From the NCBI RefSeq assembly GCF_000166195.2, contig NZ_CM001403.1:434001-498000 (forward strand): a DNA stretch of 64,000 bases, written 5' to 3'. The position numbers and the translations under genes are program-made. Position 1 is the stretch's first letter; each line of letters starts with the position of its first letter. This document shows, in pieces, positions 57,245 to 64,000 of this stretch. The stretch comes from Mucilaginibacter paludis DSM 18603 (GTDB lineage Bacteria > Bacteroidota > Bacteroidia > Sphingobacteriales > Sphingobacteriaceae). Below the pieces are notes generated by a model. The model searched no databases. It was not told the DNA's origin and saw nothing but the letters and a program-made list of their open reading frames with translations.

Positions 57245-59041
57245 ATGAAAATCTGTAAATTAATTCAGTATTCCCTATGGGGAATCGTCTTGCCTCTCTG
57301 TGTCAAAGCACAAAACACCCCCCGGTTAACTATTGACGAAAAAAAAACGGAGGTAGTCTATCAGAAAAATGCTCCACAAGACATCATTGTATCGGTTGCT
57401 AACACCGTTCCTACCGACAGTACGACCGATTCTTATTATTATATTAACGTTGCAAAAATCGGTATTTCAAAAGCATCCTATTCAATAACCCCTAATCCCC
57501 AAAAAATCACATTTGGTAAAAACATGCCCGTTAAACGTGATATAAAAGTCACCTTACATGCCGATACAACCGATACCATACCCACTATTTTCAAAATAAC
57601 GCTGTCGCAACAGCTTAACTCTAAACCGCTCGATAGCTGCTTGGTTATTTATCAACCATCGCCCCGGGCACCTACTACGGTGGAAGCCAAATTGTTAAAA
57701 TCAAATGCCGACATCCAGGCCGACTTAAGTACTTTAAGAGCTCAGATTTTAAATGGCGACACCACGCAAACCTATATCGGGAAACTGATTATTCAAAAAA
57801 ATGCCAGCGCTGTATTACCAGGATCGGATGAAGTTAAATCGAAATCGTTATTAGACAGATTACGAAAAGCAAGCCAGACTACATCAAACAACCTAACAAC
57901 AAACGTGACAATCAATACTGATGCGACAACAAAAGACATGATTGTTAATAAAACAGTTACTACAAAAAAAAACGACACATCAACTGCCGAGAAAAAGGGT
58001 ACCAGCACCGATAAAACAGAAACCACTCAATACCGCCTCAAGCCCCAAACTATCGATTCTGTTATCGTAACCATCAAGGAAGGTGAAATAGAATTTTTAC
58101 GGGTGAGGATGTTAGACGGCTCAAATTATGTAAACATAGATGCGCCTATCCAAATACTGGATATTGCCAGCAGATTTGACGACAAATTAACAAACTCGGT
58201 AGATGGCAGTTATATTTTTGTTAAAGATGCTGTCGACTTTATTGTTAACCAACGTTTCAACTATTTCCCGTCCGACGGAACTTATTTTTTAACCAATAAT
58301 GCCAAGCATCCTGTAAAAGAGCTTAAAGTGTACGCCAACGCCGGCTTAAACTCATTTGTTGATTTCAGAGCTTTTACCGACCTTTTTGGCGCCTTAAATA
58401 ACCAGGCAAATGGCCTTTTACAAATTGAGGCTAAATCTAAAATTTACGTGCATCGAAAAAATATCCGCAATCATTTTATGTATGTTTTTTATGGCTTAGA
58501 ACCCTATTTTGGCATGAGTAAATTTGACAGCAAATTTGATACAGTAAAGATAGCCGATACCAAAACCGACATCAACCGGATGAACCTATTCCAGAGAAGC
58601 TTTTTCAATGTGGGTATCAAACTCAATATTTTCAGGTGGGATTTTCGGCCGGCCAATACCTTATACTTCAACTACGGATATCAATATAACGCAACCAATA
58701 TTACTTATGTTAATAAAGCAACAAGCAAAACAGATTCGATAACCGGCAGCGGAACCTTCCACACGCAATATTTTGAGTTAGGATTAACCAGTAAACGCCT
58801 CAATAATTTCGGATTTGATGGTTCGGCAAAATTTTTATTTCAGCAACTTAACGAAAACAGCCTTTACGCCAATTCCGGATTTAACCGATTGATGAATTTT
58901 AACGTTACAACTTATTATTACCCAGGCACCAACCCCAAAAATTGCTTTTTTGTAAGGTTCTCTAATTATTTAAATTTTAGCGAACGAAAGGATGATTTTT
59001 ACCAATTACAATTTGGCTACAGCCTAAATTTAAAGTTATAA
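57245..59041 (+). CDS. Uncharacterised exported protein with probable C-terminal beta-barrel
   Basis: A 598-residue protein with a signal peptide (about 1-22, WGIVLPLCVKAQ). The N-terminal 130 residues are beta-rich and resemble an Ig-like domain (NAPQDIIVSVANTVPTDSTT). A Thr/Lys/Asp-rich region (about 215-265) separates it from an alternating hydrophobic C-terminal region (HFMYVFYGLEPYFGMSKFD, TLYFNYGYQYNATNITYVN, NPKNCFFVRFSNYLNFSER) that ends in LQFGYSLNLKL, as outer-membrane barrels do. No family is recognised. It is AT-rich compared with flanking genes and has no operon partners. A strong terminator follows. Confidence 0.65.
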   Translation: MKICKLIQYSLWGIVLPLCVKAQNTPRLTIDEKKTEVVYQKNAPQDIIVSVANTVPTDSTTDSYYYINVAKIGISKASYSITPNPQKITFGKNMPVKRDIKVTLHADTTDTIPTIFKITLSQQLNSKPLDSCLVIYQPSPRAPTTVEAKLLKSNADIQADLSTLRAQILNGDTTQTYIGKLIIQKNASAVLPGSDEVKSKSLLDRLRKASQTTSNNLTTNVTINTDATTKDMIVNKTVTTKKNDTSTAEKKGTSTDKTETTQYRLKPQTIDSVIVTIKEGEIEFLRVRMLDGSNYVNIDAPIQILDIASRFDDKLTNSVDGSYIFVKDAVDFIVNQRFNYFPSDGTYFLTNNAKHPVKELKVYANAGLNSFVDFRAFTDLFGALNNQANGLLQIEAKSKIYVHRKNIRNHFMYVFYGLEPYFGMSKFDSKFDTVKIADTKTDINRMNLFQRSFFNVGIKLNIFRWDFRPANTLYFNYGYQYNATNITYVNKATSKTDSITGSGTFHTQYFELGLTSKRLNNFGFDGSAKFLFQQLNENSLYANSGFNRLMNFNVTTYYYPGTNPKNCFFVRFSNYLNFSERKDDFYQLQFGYSLNLKL

Positions 59042-59060
59042 GACTACTTTAGGCTTAAAT

Positions 59061-59100
59061 TAATAATTATCAGGGTGATAAAATACCCTGATAATTATTA
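59061..59100 (+). terminator. Palindromic terminator after the exported protein
   Basis: Perfect 15-bp arms TAATAATTATCAGGG (59061-59075) and CCCTGATAATTATTA (59086-59100) with a 10-nt loop, then TTAATTTTTTA. It may work in both directions. Confidence 0.75.
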
Positions 59101-59205
59101 CTGCTTAATTTTTTAGAACGCCGATCCATGGGCCAAAGGATGATTTTGCCTACGCACCAGACAAATCCCCCAAAAGCTACCAGCTACAACAGCCCCACCA
59201 CCAAC

Positions 59206-59300
59206 CCTCCCGCTTCTTGTCTCTAACATCCCGCTTCTCGCAGCTTCTAATCCTCCTGCTTCCTGCCTCTAACCTCTTGCTTCTTCCTCCCCCTCCCTTC
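59206..59300. repeat. Pyrimidine tract (family R6)
   Basis: CGCTTCTTGTCTCTAACATC, GCTTCTCGCAGCTTCTAATC, CTGCTTCCTGCCTCTAACC and similar units fill the gap before the polX-like gene. Confidence 0.65.
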
Positions 59301-59338
59301 CAAACAAAATTTGTATTTTTACCCACCCGATCATTTCA

Positions 59339-61036
59339 ATGGAAAATAAACCTATAGCCCGTACCCTGCGTTTGCTCGCCCAACTGATGGAACTGCACGA
59401 GGTAAACCCTTTTAAAATCAAATCGATAGCTAATGCCGCTTTTAAGGTAGATAAATTGCCCTTCGCCATTGCCTCCAAACCGCTTGATGAGTTGGAGAAA
59501 ATTGATGGCATTGGCAAAAGCTTAGCCGCCAAAATTGCCGAGCTGCTCACAACCGGTACCATGATAGAGCTGGACGAGCTACTGGCGGCCACGCCGCCTG
59601 GCGTGGTGGAGATGATGGGCATTAAGGGCATCGGCCCCAAAAAGATAGCCGTAATTTGGCACGACCTCAATATCGAGACCGTTGGCGAACTGTTTTATGC
59701 CTGTAACGAGAACCGCCTCATCGAGGCCAAGGGCTTCGGTTTAAAAACACAGGAAGAGATCCGGAAGGCCATTGAGTTTAGGATGGCCAGCAACGGCAAG
59801 TTCCTGTACTCGCAGGTGGAGCCGTTGGTGGCGGGTTTGCAGGAGCAGTTGCAAAAAATATTGCCCGATGCCGCCATGATGGTGTGTGGCCAGTACCGCA
59901 GGCGCTGCGAGATTGTTACCGAGCTTTGCCTGGTGATAGGCAGCGGCGATCCGCAGGAAGACATTGGTGTGTTACAGCAAGAAAACCCCATCCAAAATAT
60001 CCGCGTGGAGCAAAACACCATGAGCGGCGAAACCGAAAACGGCTTGCTGATCAGCATCGTGCTAACCGATACGGCTGATTTTTATAAAGAAGTATTTATC
60101 CAAACCGGGAACCAAGAGCATGTTGATGCCGTATTAAAGCGCATCCATGATACTGATTTTCAGCCCGAAACCGAGGAAGAGATTTACCAGGAGGCGGGCT
60201 TGCCTTACATAGAGCCCGAACTGCGCGAAGGGGCCGCCATTATTAAAAAAGCTACCGAGGCTGAATTACCCACGCTGATTGTTTATGACGACCTGCTGGG
60301 CACCCTGCACAACCACAGCATCTGGAGCGACGGCGTAAACACGCTGGAAGAAATGGCCCTGTACTGCCGCGATACCCTGCAACTACAGTACCTGGGCATT
60401 TGCGACCACAGCAAGAGCGCCTTTTACGCCAAGGGCCTGAGCATTGAAAGGGTATTGCAGCAGCACGAGGAGATTGACCACATCAACAAAAAAACACCGG
60501 GCTTCCATATTTTTAAGGGCATAGAATCGGACATATTGAGCGATGGATCGCTGGATTACCCCGACGAGATTTTGCAGCGTTTTGATTTTATTGTTGCATC
60601 GGTACACTCCAACCTTAAAATGGCCGAAGAAAAGGCTACCGCCCGCCTGATTAAGGCCATCGAGAACCCTTACACCACCATTTTGGGCCACCCCACCGGT
60701 CGTTTATTGCTAAGCCGCAACGGCTACAGTATTGATTATAAAAAGGTGATTGACGCCTGCGCGGCCAACGGCGTGGTAATTGAAATTAATGCCAACCCGC
60801 TGCGGCTCGATCTGGACTGGCGCTGGCACCAATACGCTTTAGACCAAGGCGTATGGCTATCCGTTAACCCCGATGCGCACCGTAACGAGGGCTTTTTGGA
60901 TATGCACTACGGTATTTTAGCGGCCCGCAAAGGCGGCTTGTATAAAGAGCGCTGCCTAAATGCGCTTAGCCTAACCGAGATAGAACAACGCTTTGCATCG
61001 CGTAAAGCAAACGCATCCACCATCAGCAACAAATAA
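59339..61036 (+). CDS. polX: PolX-family protein with intact PHP domain and altered polymerase palm
   Basis: A 565-residue protein laid out like bacterial PolX. The N-terminal helix-hairpin-helix region has EKIDGIGKSLAAKIAELL and IKGIGPKKIAVIWHDL. The palm follows (about 170-270), and a C-terminal PHP phosphoesterase domain (about 315-560) has TLHNHSIWSDG, GICDHSKSAFY, GIESDILSDGSLDYP, ASVHSNL, LGHPTGRLL and NPDAHR, so the metal site is complete. In the palm the usual R-R-x-x-E-T-V-x-D-x-D block reads QYRRRCEIVTELCLVIG (about 185-201); both catalytic aspartates are replaced (Glu and Cys). I infer loss of polymerase and retention of nuclease activity. The GT9 gene follows by 2 bp. Confidence 0.85.
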   Translation: MENKPIARTLRLLAQLMELHEVNPFKIKSIANAAFKVDKLPFAIASKPLDELEKIDGIGKSLAAKIAELLTTGTMIELDELLAATPPGVVEMMGIKGIGPKKIAVIWHDLNIETVGELFYACNENRLIEAKGFGLKTQEEIRKAIEFRMASNGKFLYSQVEPLVAGLQEQLQKILPDAAMMVCGQYRRRCEIVTELCLVIGSGDPQEDIGVLQQENPIQNIRVEQNTMSGETENGLLISIVLTDTADFYKEVFIQTGNQEHVDAVLKRIHDTDFQPETEEEIYQEAGLPYIEPELREGAAIIKKATEAELPTLIVYDDLLGTLHNHSIWSDGVNTLEEMALYCRDTLQLQYLGICDHSKSAFYAKGLSIERVLQQHEEIDHINKKTPGFHIFKGIESDILSDGSLDYPDEILQRFDFIVASVHSNLKMAEEKATARLIKAIENPYTTILGHPTGRLLLSRNGYSIDYKKVIDACAANGVVIEINANPLRLDLDWRWHQYALDQGVWLSVNPDAHRNEGFLDMHYGILAARKGGLYKERCLNALSLTEIEQRFASRKANASTISNK

Positions 61037-61038
61037 TT

Positions 61039-62019
61039 TTGGATAAAGGCTTAAAAATTCTGGTTATCCGCTTTAGCTCCATGGGCGATATTATTTATAC
61101 CACCCCCATAGTGCGTTGCCTTAAACAGCAGCTGCCCGGCGCTCAAATTCACTTTTTAACCAAACCGGCGTTTAAATATATTTACGATAATAACCCCTAT
61201 GTTGATGAGCTGCATTTGCTGAAGGGCAGCCTATCCGACACCATTGACGAGATCCGCGCCGGGCAGTTCGATTATATTATTGATCTGCATAACAACCTGC
61301 GTACGGCCCTCATCAAGTTAAAAACGGGCATCAAATCATCAACCTATAAAAAGCAAACCGTACGCAAATGGCTATCGTTAAAGTTGCGCCTAAAACTGGT
61401 GCCGCCAACGCACCTGGTGGAGCGCTATATGCAAACCGTTAGCTTTTTGGGCGTAAAAAACGATGGTCTGCCTATCGATTATTATATTAAGGCCAACCAT
61501 ACTTTGCAGCAGCTGCTCCCGCCATCGCACCAGCAAAACTACGTGGCCTTTATTATAGGCGCCACACATTTCACCAAGCGCATGCCCAACAGCAAAATCA
61601 TCAGCATTTGCAGGCAAATCAACCATCCGGTGGTATTACTGGGCGGTAACGATGTAAAGGCTAATGCCGACGAAATTGAAGCCGCCCTGGGACCGCAGGT
61701 GTACAACGCCTGCGGCAAAACCAGCTTAGACGAATCGGTATTCCTGGTATCAAAAGCAAAAAAAGTAATTGGCTTTGATACCGGCCTAACCCACATAGCC
61801 GAGGCATTTAACGTGCCCATAGCCTCTATCTGGGGCGGCACCGTGCCTGAGCTTTTAGGTGTGCAACCCTACCAGGTAAAGGATGCGCAGGTAATTGGCG
61901 TTGAACTGCCCTGCCGCCCCTGCTCCAAATTCGGACTCGAAAAGTGTCCTTTGGGTCATTTTAAATGTATGAATGAAATACCAGAGCAAGAAGTTGCTAC
62001 TTTTGCAAATAATTTGTAA
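61039..62019 (+). CDS. Glycosyltransferase family 9 (heptosyltransferase-like)
   Basis: A 326-residue GT-B enzyme that would add a sugar to lipopolysaccharide core or a similar glycolipid. The N-terminus KILVIRFSSMGDIIYTTPIV is the family signature. The C-terminal donor domain has YVAFIIGATHFTKRMPNSKI, GFDTGLTHIAEAFNVPIASI and GGTVPELLG. Translation must start at TTG 61039 because the essential N-terminal strand precedes the first ATG (61081). It begins 2 bp after the PolX stop, so the genes share a transcript. A Cys-rich tail (CRPCSKFGLEKCPLGHFKC) is typical of this family. Confidence 0.9.
   Translation: MDKGLKILVIRFSSMGDIIYTTPIVRCLKQQLPGAQIHFLTKPAFKYIYDNNPYVDELHLLKGSLSDTIDEIRAGQFDYIIDLHNNLRTALIKLKTGIKSSTYKKQTVRKWLSLKLRLKLVPPTHLVERYMQTVSFLGVKNDGLPIDYYIKANHTLQQLLPPSHQQNYVAFIIGATHFTKRMPNSKIISICRQINHPVVLLGGNDVKANADEIEAALGPQVYNACGKTSLDESVFLVSKAKKVIGFDTGLTHIAEAFNVPIASIWGGTVPELLGVQPYQVKDAQVIGVELPCRPCSKFGLEKCPLGHFKCMNEIPEQEVATFANNL
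61998..62005 (+). promoter_or_regulatory. Possible -7 box for the outer-membrane barrel gene
   Basis: TACTTTTG fits TAnnTTTG, 47 bp before the ATG at 62052 and inside the end of the GT9 gene. No clear TTG lies 19-21 bp upstream, so the call is weak. Confidence 0.35.
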
Positions 62020-62051
62020 ATAGCGTTTCTAATTAATTTAAAAACAACTAC

Positions 62052-62678
62052 ATGAGGAAGCTGTGCTTTTCATCGGTATTTATTATTTTTAGTTTTGCGA
62101 TAGCATCGGCCCAAAAACTGCAATACGGGTTAAAAGGGGGTTTAGGTTTCGCATCGCAAAGCATCACCAACCCCGATATCCTTTCTACCAATTCATTAAC
62201 CACGTTTGGCCTGTCGGTCACGGTTGATTATCCCTTAAAACACGAATTTTATGTGCAGGCCGGCGCAGGTATATTGGGCAAAGGCGTAAAAGAATATCAA
62301 AATGCGCAAACCAATACCATCACGCTAACCTATCTGGATGTACCCCTAAACCTGCTGCGTAAGTTTAACCTGCCTACGCTGGGTAAAATATATGTGGGCG
62401 CAGGCCCGTATCTGTCGGTGGGCTTAAGCGGCAATAATCAAATTGAGGGTGTAAATACCACCACAGGCACAGCCGTAAGGTTTGGCAATTCGGAAGACTT
62501 TAAAAAATTAGACTACGGCGCCAACTTTACAACAGGCCTGGAGCTTAACAACCACTTAACGTTTAACATGCGGTATAGCCTTGGGCTAAACAACGTTGCA
62601 TCCCAATTTCCTATCGACCCTAATACTACCAGCATCAAAAACCGTATCTTTATGATAGGCTTAGGGTTTTGGCTCTGA
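62052..62678 (+). CDS. Outer-membrane beta-barrel protein (PorT-like)
   Basis: A 208-residue exported protein. The signal peptide covers about residues 1-21 (CFSSVFIIFSFAIASAQ). The mature part starts KLQYGLKGGLGFASQS and consists of alternating strands (FGLSVTVDYPLKHEFYVQAG, LNLLRKFNLPTLGKIYVGAG, FNMRYSLGLNNV), ending in IFMIGLGFWL with a terminal aromatic/hydrophobic residue, as needed for barrel assembly. This is the small eight-strand PorT/OMP_b-brl type common in Bacteroidota. Its function is unknown. Confidence 0.85.
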   Translation: MRKLCFSSVFIIFSFAIASAQKLQYGLKGGLGFASQSITNPDILSTNSLTTFGLSVTVDYPLKHEFYVQAGAGILGKGVKEYQNAQTNTITLTYLDVPLNLLRKFNLPTLGKIYVGAGPYLSVGLSGNNQIEGVNTTTGTAVRFGNSEDFKKLDYGANFTTGLELNNHLTFNMRYSLGLNNVASQFPIDPNTTSIKNRIFMIGLGFWL

Positions 62679-62694
62679 GCAAAACAGCATCCGG

Positions 62695-63180
62695 ATGAAA
62701 AAATTAATGATAGTAAGGCATGCCAAGTCCGACTGGGATAACGCCGGCATAAGCGACTTTGACCGCCCGCTAAACCACCGTGGCTTTAAAAGCGCCTCCG
62801 AAATGGCCCAACGCTTACACAAAAAAGGCATCGTACCGCAATACCTGCTCAGCAGCCCCGCGCTGCGGGCCAGAACAACGGCCAGCATTTTTGCCGAAAC
62901 GCTCAACCTTGCCGGTCCGTCGTACAACCAATCCATTTACGAAGCCAACTACCCGGCGCTGCTCCACATTATCAACAACCTGCCCGATGCTTACCAGTTT
63001 GTAGCCCTGTTTGGCCACAACCCCGGCCTGAGCGATTTGCTTTACAACCTTACCGGCCAGATATACGATATGCCCACCTGCGCCATAGCCGTAGTTGATT
63101 TTGATATCGACAGCTGGAAAGAAGTGAGTGGTGGCACAGGTAATATATCGTACTATGATTACCCGAAGAATGGGGATTGA
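62695..63180 (+). CDS. sixA: SixA-like histidine phosphatase
   Basis: A 161-residue member of the histidine-phosphatase clan. The catalytic motif is IVRHAKSDWD with His9, followed by FDRPLNHRGFKSASEMAQRL, SSPALRARTTASIFAETL and the second catalytic His in VALFGHNPGLSDL. These are SixA-type features (phosphohistidine phosphatase acting on HPt domains in enterobacteria). The true substrate in Bacteroidota is not known. It starts 16 bp after the barrel gene and may be co-transcribed with it. Confidence 0.88.
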   Translation: MKKLMIVRHAKSDWDNAGISDFDRPLNHRGFKSASEMAQRLHKKGIVPQYLLSSPALRARTTASIFAETLNLAGPSYNQSIYEANYPALLHIINNLPDAYQFVALFGHNPGLSDLLYNLTGQIYDMPTCAIAVVDFDIDSWKEVSGGTGNISYYDYPKNGD

Positions 63181-63297
63181 TTTTTTTGGGGAAGCCAGCC
63201 TGCTCCATTAAGATGATGAGTTTGAGGTAGGCTTATCGCTTTAAAAAGGTCGATCGTATCATAAGATATTGATTATCAATGTTTAACTCCCCTCCAT

Positions 63298-63345
63298 TAT
63301 GTCATCCCGACGAAAGGAGGGATCTTTTAAAAGCGGTAAGTATGC
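63298..63345 (+). repeat. Half R2 element
   Basis: TATGTCATCCCGACGAAAGG .. GGATCTTTTAAAAGCG matches the left end of the R2 family. The right end is missing. Confidence 0.55.
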
Positions 63346-63384
63346 ATCATATTCGGTGCGCTGATGATCAATGTGCTCTGTTTG

Positions 63385-63512
63385 CTCCAATAATCAGTAT
63401 TTATAATTTACAACATCGGCACGCTCAATCGCCGAGTGCAGAAGCCCAACCCAACCCTCCCCGGTAGGGAGGGCTTAAAAAGTCTCCCCTACCGGGGGAG
63501 ATTTAGAGGGGG
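63385..63512 (-). repeat. Partial R1 repeat, copy H (reversed, M2 and right module)
   Basis: Read on the minus strand it gives AGCCCCCTCTAAATCTCCCC, CGGTAGGGGAGACTTTTTAA, CCTCCCCGGTAGGGAGG-type arms, then GGCGATTGAGCGTGCCGATG and AATTATAAATACTGATTATT. It ends at the stop codon of dprA. Confidence 0.75.
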
Positions 63513-64000
63513 CTAATTAACCCGGTACGTTTTCCCCGGCAACGAATTCACAAAGCCCTGCATCTCCAGGTTCAACAAGTTCATGGCCAGTTGGCTTAGC
63601 GGCAGGTTGGTTTTTATCGCCAGATCGTCAATACCTAACTGACCGGCATTTTGGCGGATGGTTTCGAAAATTAAACTTTCGTTGGGCGATAGGTCAATCG
63701 GCAGCATCAGCTGGGCCTGCGGCTTTACCTCGCCGCCGGTTTTCTCCCAGCCCAAAACAAAAGCCAGGTCGGCGCCCGATGTCAGCAGGGCCGCTTTATG
63801 ATTGCGGATTAAAAAGTTGCAGCCCGTTGAATATTCATCGGTAACCCTGCCGGGGAAGGCAAAAACATCGCGGTTGTACGAATTGGCGATCTCGGCCGTA
63901 ATCAGCGCGCCACCCTTAATGCCCGCCTCAACAACAATAGTGGCATCGGCCATGCCGGCAACAATGCGGTTCCGCTTCGGAAAGTTTTCCCTGTCGGGTA
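63513..64000 (-). CDS. dprA: DNA processing protein DprA (C-terminal part; start outside window)
   Basis: About 162 residues are visible. The frame runs open through the right edge, reading ENFPKRNRIVAGMADATIVV at the edge, which matches the Rossmann-fold core of DprA/Smf (FP-RNRI-AGL). It continues EAGIKGGALITAEIANSYNR, DVFAFPGRVTDEYSTGCNFL and IRNHKAALLTSGADL. A C-terminal winged-helix domain (NESLIFETIRQNAGQLGIDD .. LNLEMQGFVNSLPGKTYRVN) is complete. DprA loads RecA onto incoming single-stranded DNA in transformation. The stop abuts R1 copy H. Confidence 0.93.
   Translation of the reverse strand, partial: PDRENFPKRNRIVAGMADATIVVEAGIKGGALITAEIANSYNRDVFAFPGRVTDEYSTGCNFLIRNHKAALLTSGADLAFVLGWEKTGGEVKPQAQLMLPIDLSPNESLIFETIRQNAGQLGIDDLAIKTNLPLSQLAMNLLNLEMQGFVNSLPGKTYRVN

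Overview
The window looks like a Bacteroidota chromosome, most likely Sphingobacteriaceae (Mucilaginibacter or Pedobacter type). This rests on protein families (RsbQ-type hydrolase next to a hybrid kinase, PorT-like barrels, DUF983, a PolX/GT9 pair), on several TTG-N18-20-TAnnTTTG promoters, and on a moderate-GC chromosome with repeat-filled intergenic DNA. No database search was possible, so the genus is an inference. The left edge cuts a GH20 hexosaminidase and the right edge cuts dprA.

Layout. 1-15 kb: GH20 hexosaminidase, thioredoxin reductase, two DUF3592 membrane proteins, an acyl-CoA carboxylase carboxyltransferase, an RsbQ-like hydrolase overlapping a hybrid histidine kinase, an anti-sigma/cupin-like protein, an SGNH hydrolase, a subtilase and an AraC regulator. 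15-24 kb: PEP synthase, YjbR-like protein, cupin, fdhD with a YdeP-type molybdopterin oxidoreductase, a second AraC regulator and DUF983. 23.8-29.3 kb: a complete ISKra4-family IS (20-bp inverted repeats, 8-bp target duplication, A9 frameshift site), CDGSH protein, methyltransferase, a complete IS4-family IS with an AbrB-like passenger gene, and a winged-helix/nucleotidyltransferase pair resembling a toxin-antitoxin module. 29.6-31.5 kb: ABC exporter. 32-38.5 kb: phage-derived early region (replication-type gene, small genes, divergent S24 repressor, XRE regulator), then tRNA-Leu(GAG). 39.7-45.4 kb: lipoprotein cytochrome c, HxlR regulator and a 1238-residue multi-PAS protein without a kinase ATPase domain.

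46.1-54.5 kb is the most unusual locus: five co-directional genes that fit a MoxR-vWA-beta-propeller ternary system (MoxR AAA+ ATPase, small partner proteins, a vWA/propeller fusion, and a large membrane-anchored helical-repeat/propeller protein). This class was predicted computationally as NTP-dependent conflict or signalling machinery and is barely characterised. 54.6-57 kb: a small AT-rich gene between direct repeats, and three tRNA genes (Pro-UGG, Ile-UAU, Gln-UUG). 57-64 kb: secreted protein, PolX-like PHP protein, GT9 glycosyltransferase, outer-membrane barrel, SixA-like phosphatase and dprA.

Nearly all long intergenic regions are filled with a few interspersed repeat families: R1, a modular element of about 400 bp with interchangeable middle modules; R2, a palindromic element with TGTCATCCCGA ends; R3, an 82-bp element; R4, GGTTATTG fold-backs; R5, CCATGGAC repeats; R6, CTTCTTGC pyrimidine tracts; R7, TTGA tetranucleotides; R8, a cassette-flanking repeat; and R9, a 250-bp fold-back. 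Many short open frames in these stretches are translations of repeats, not genes.
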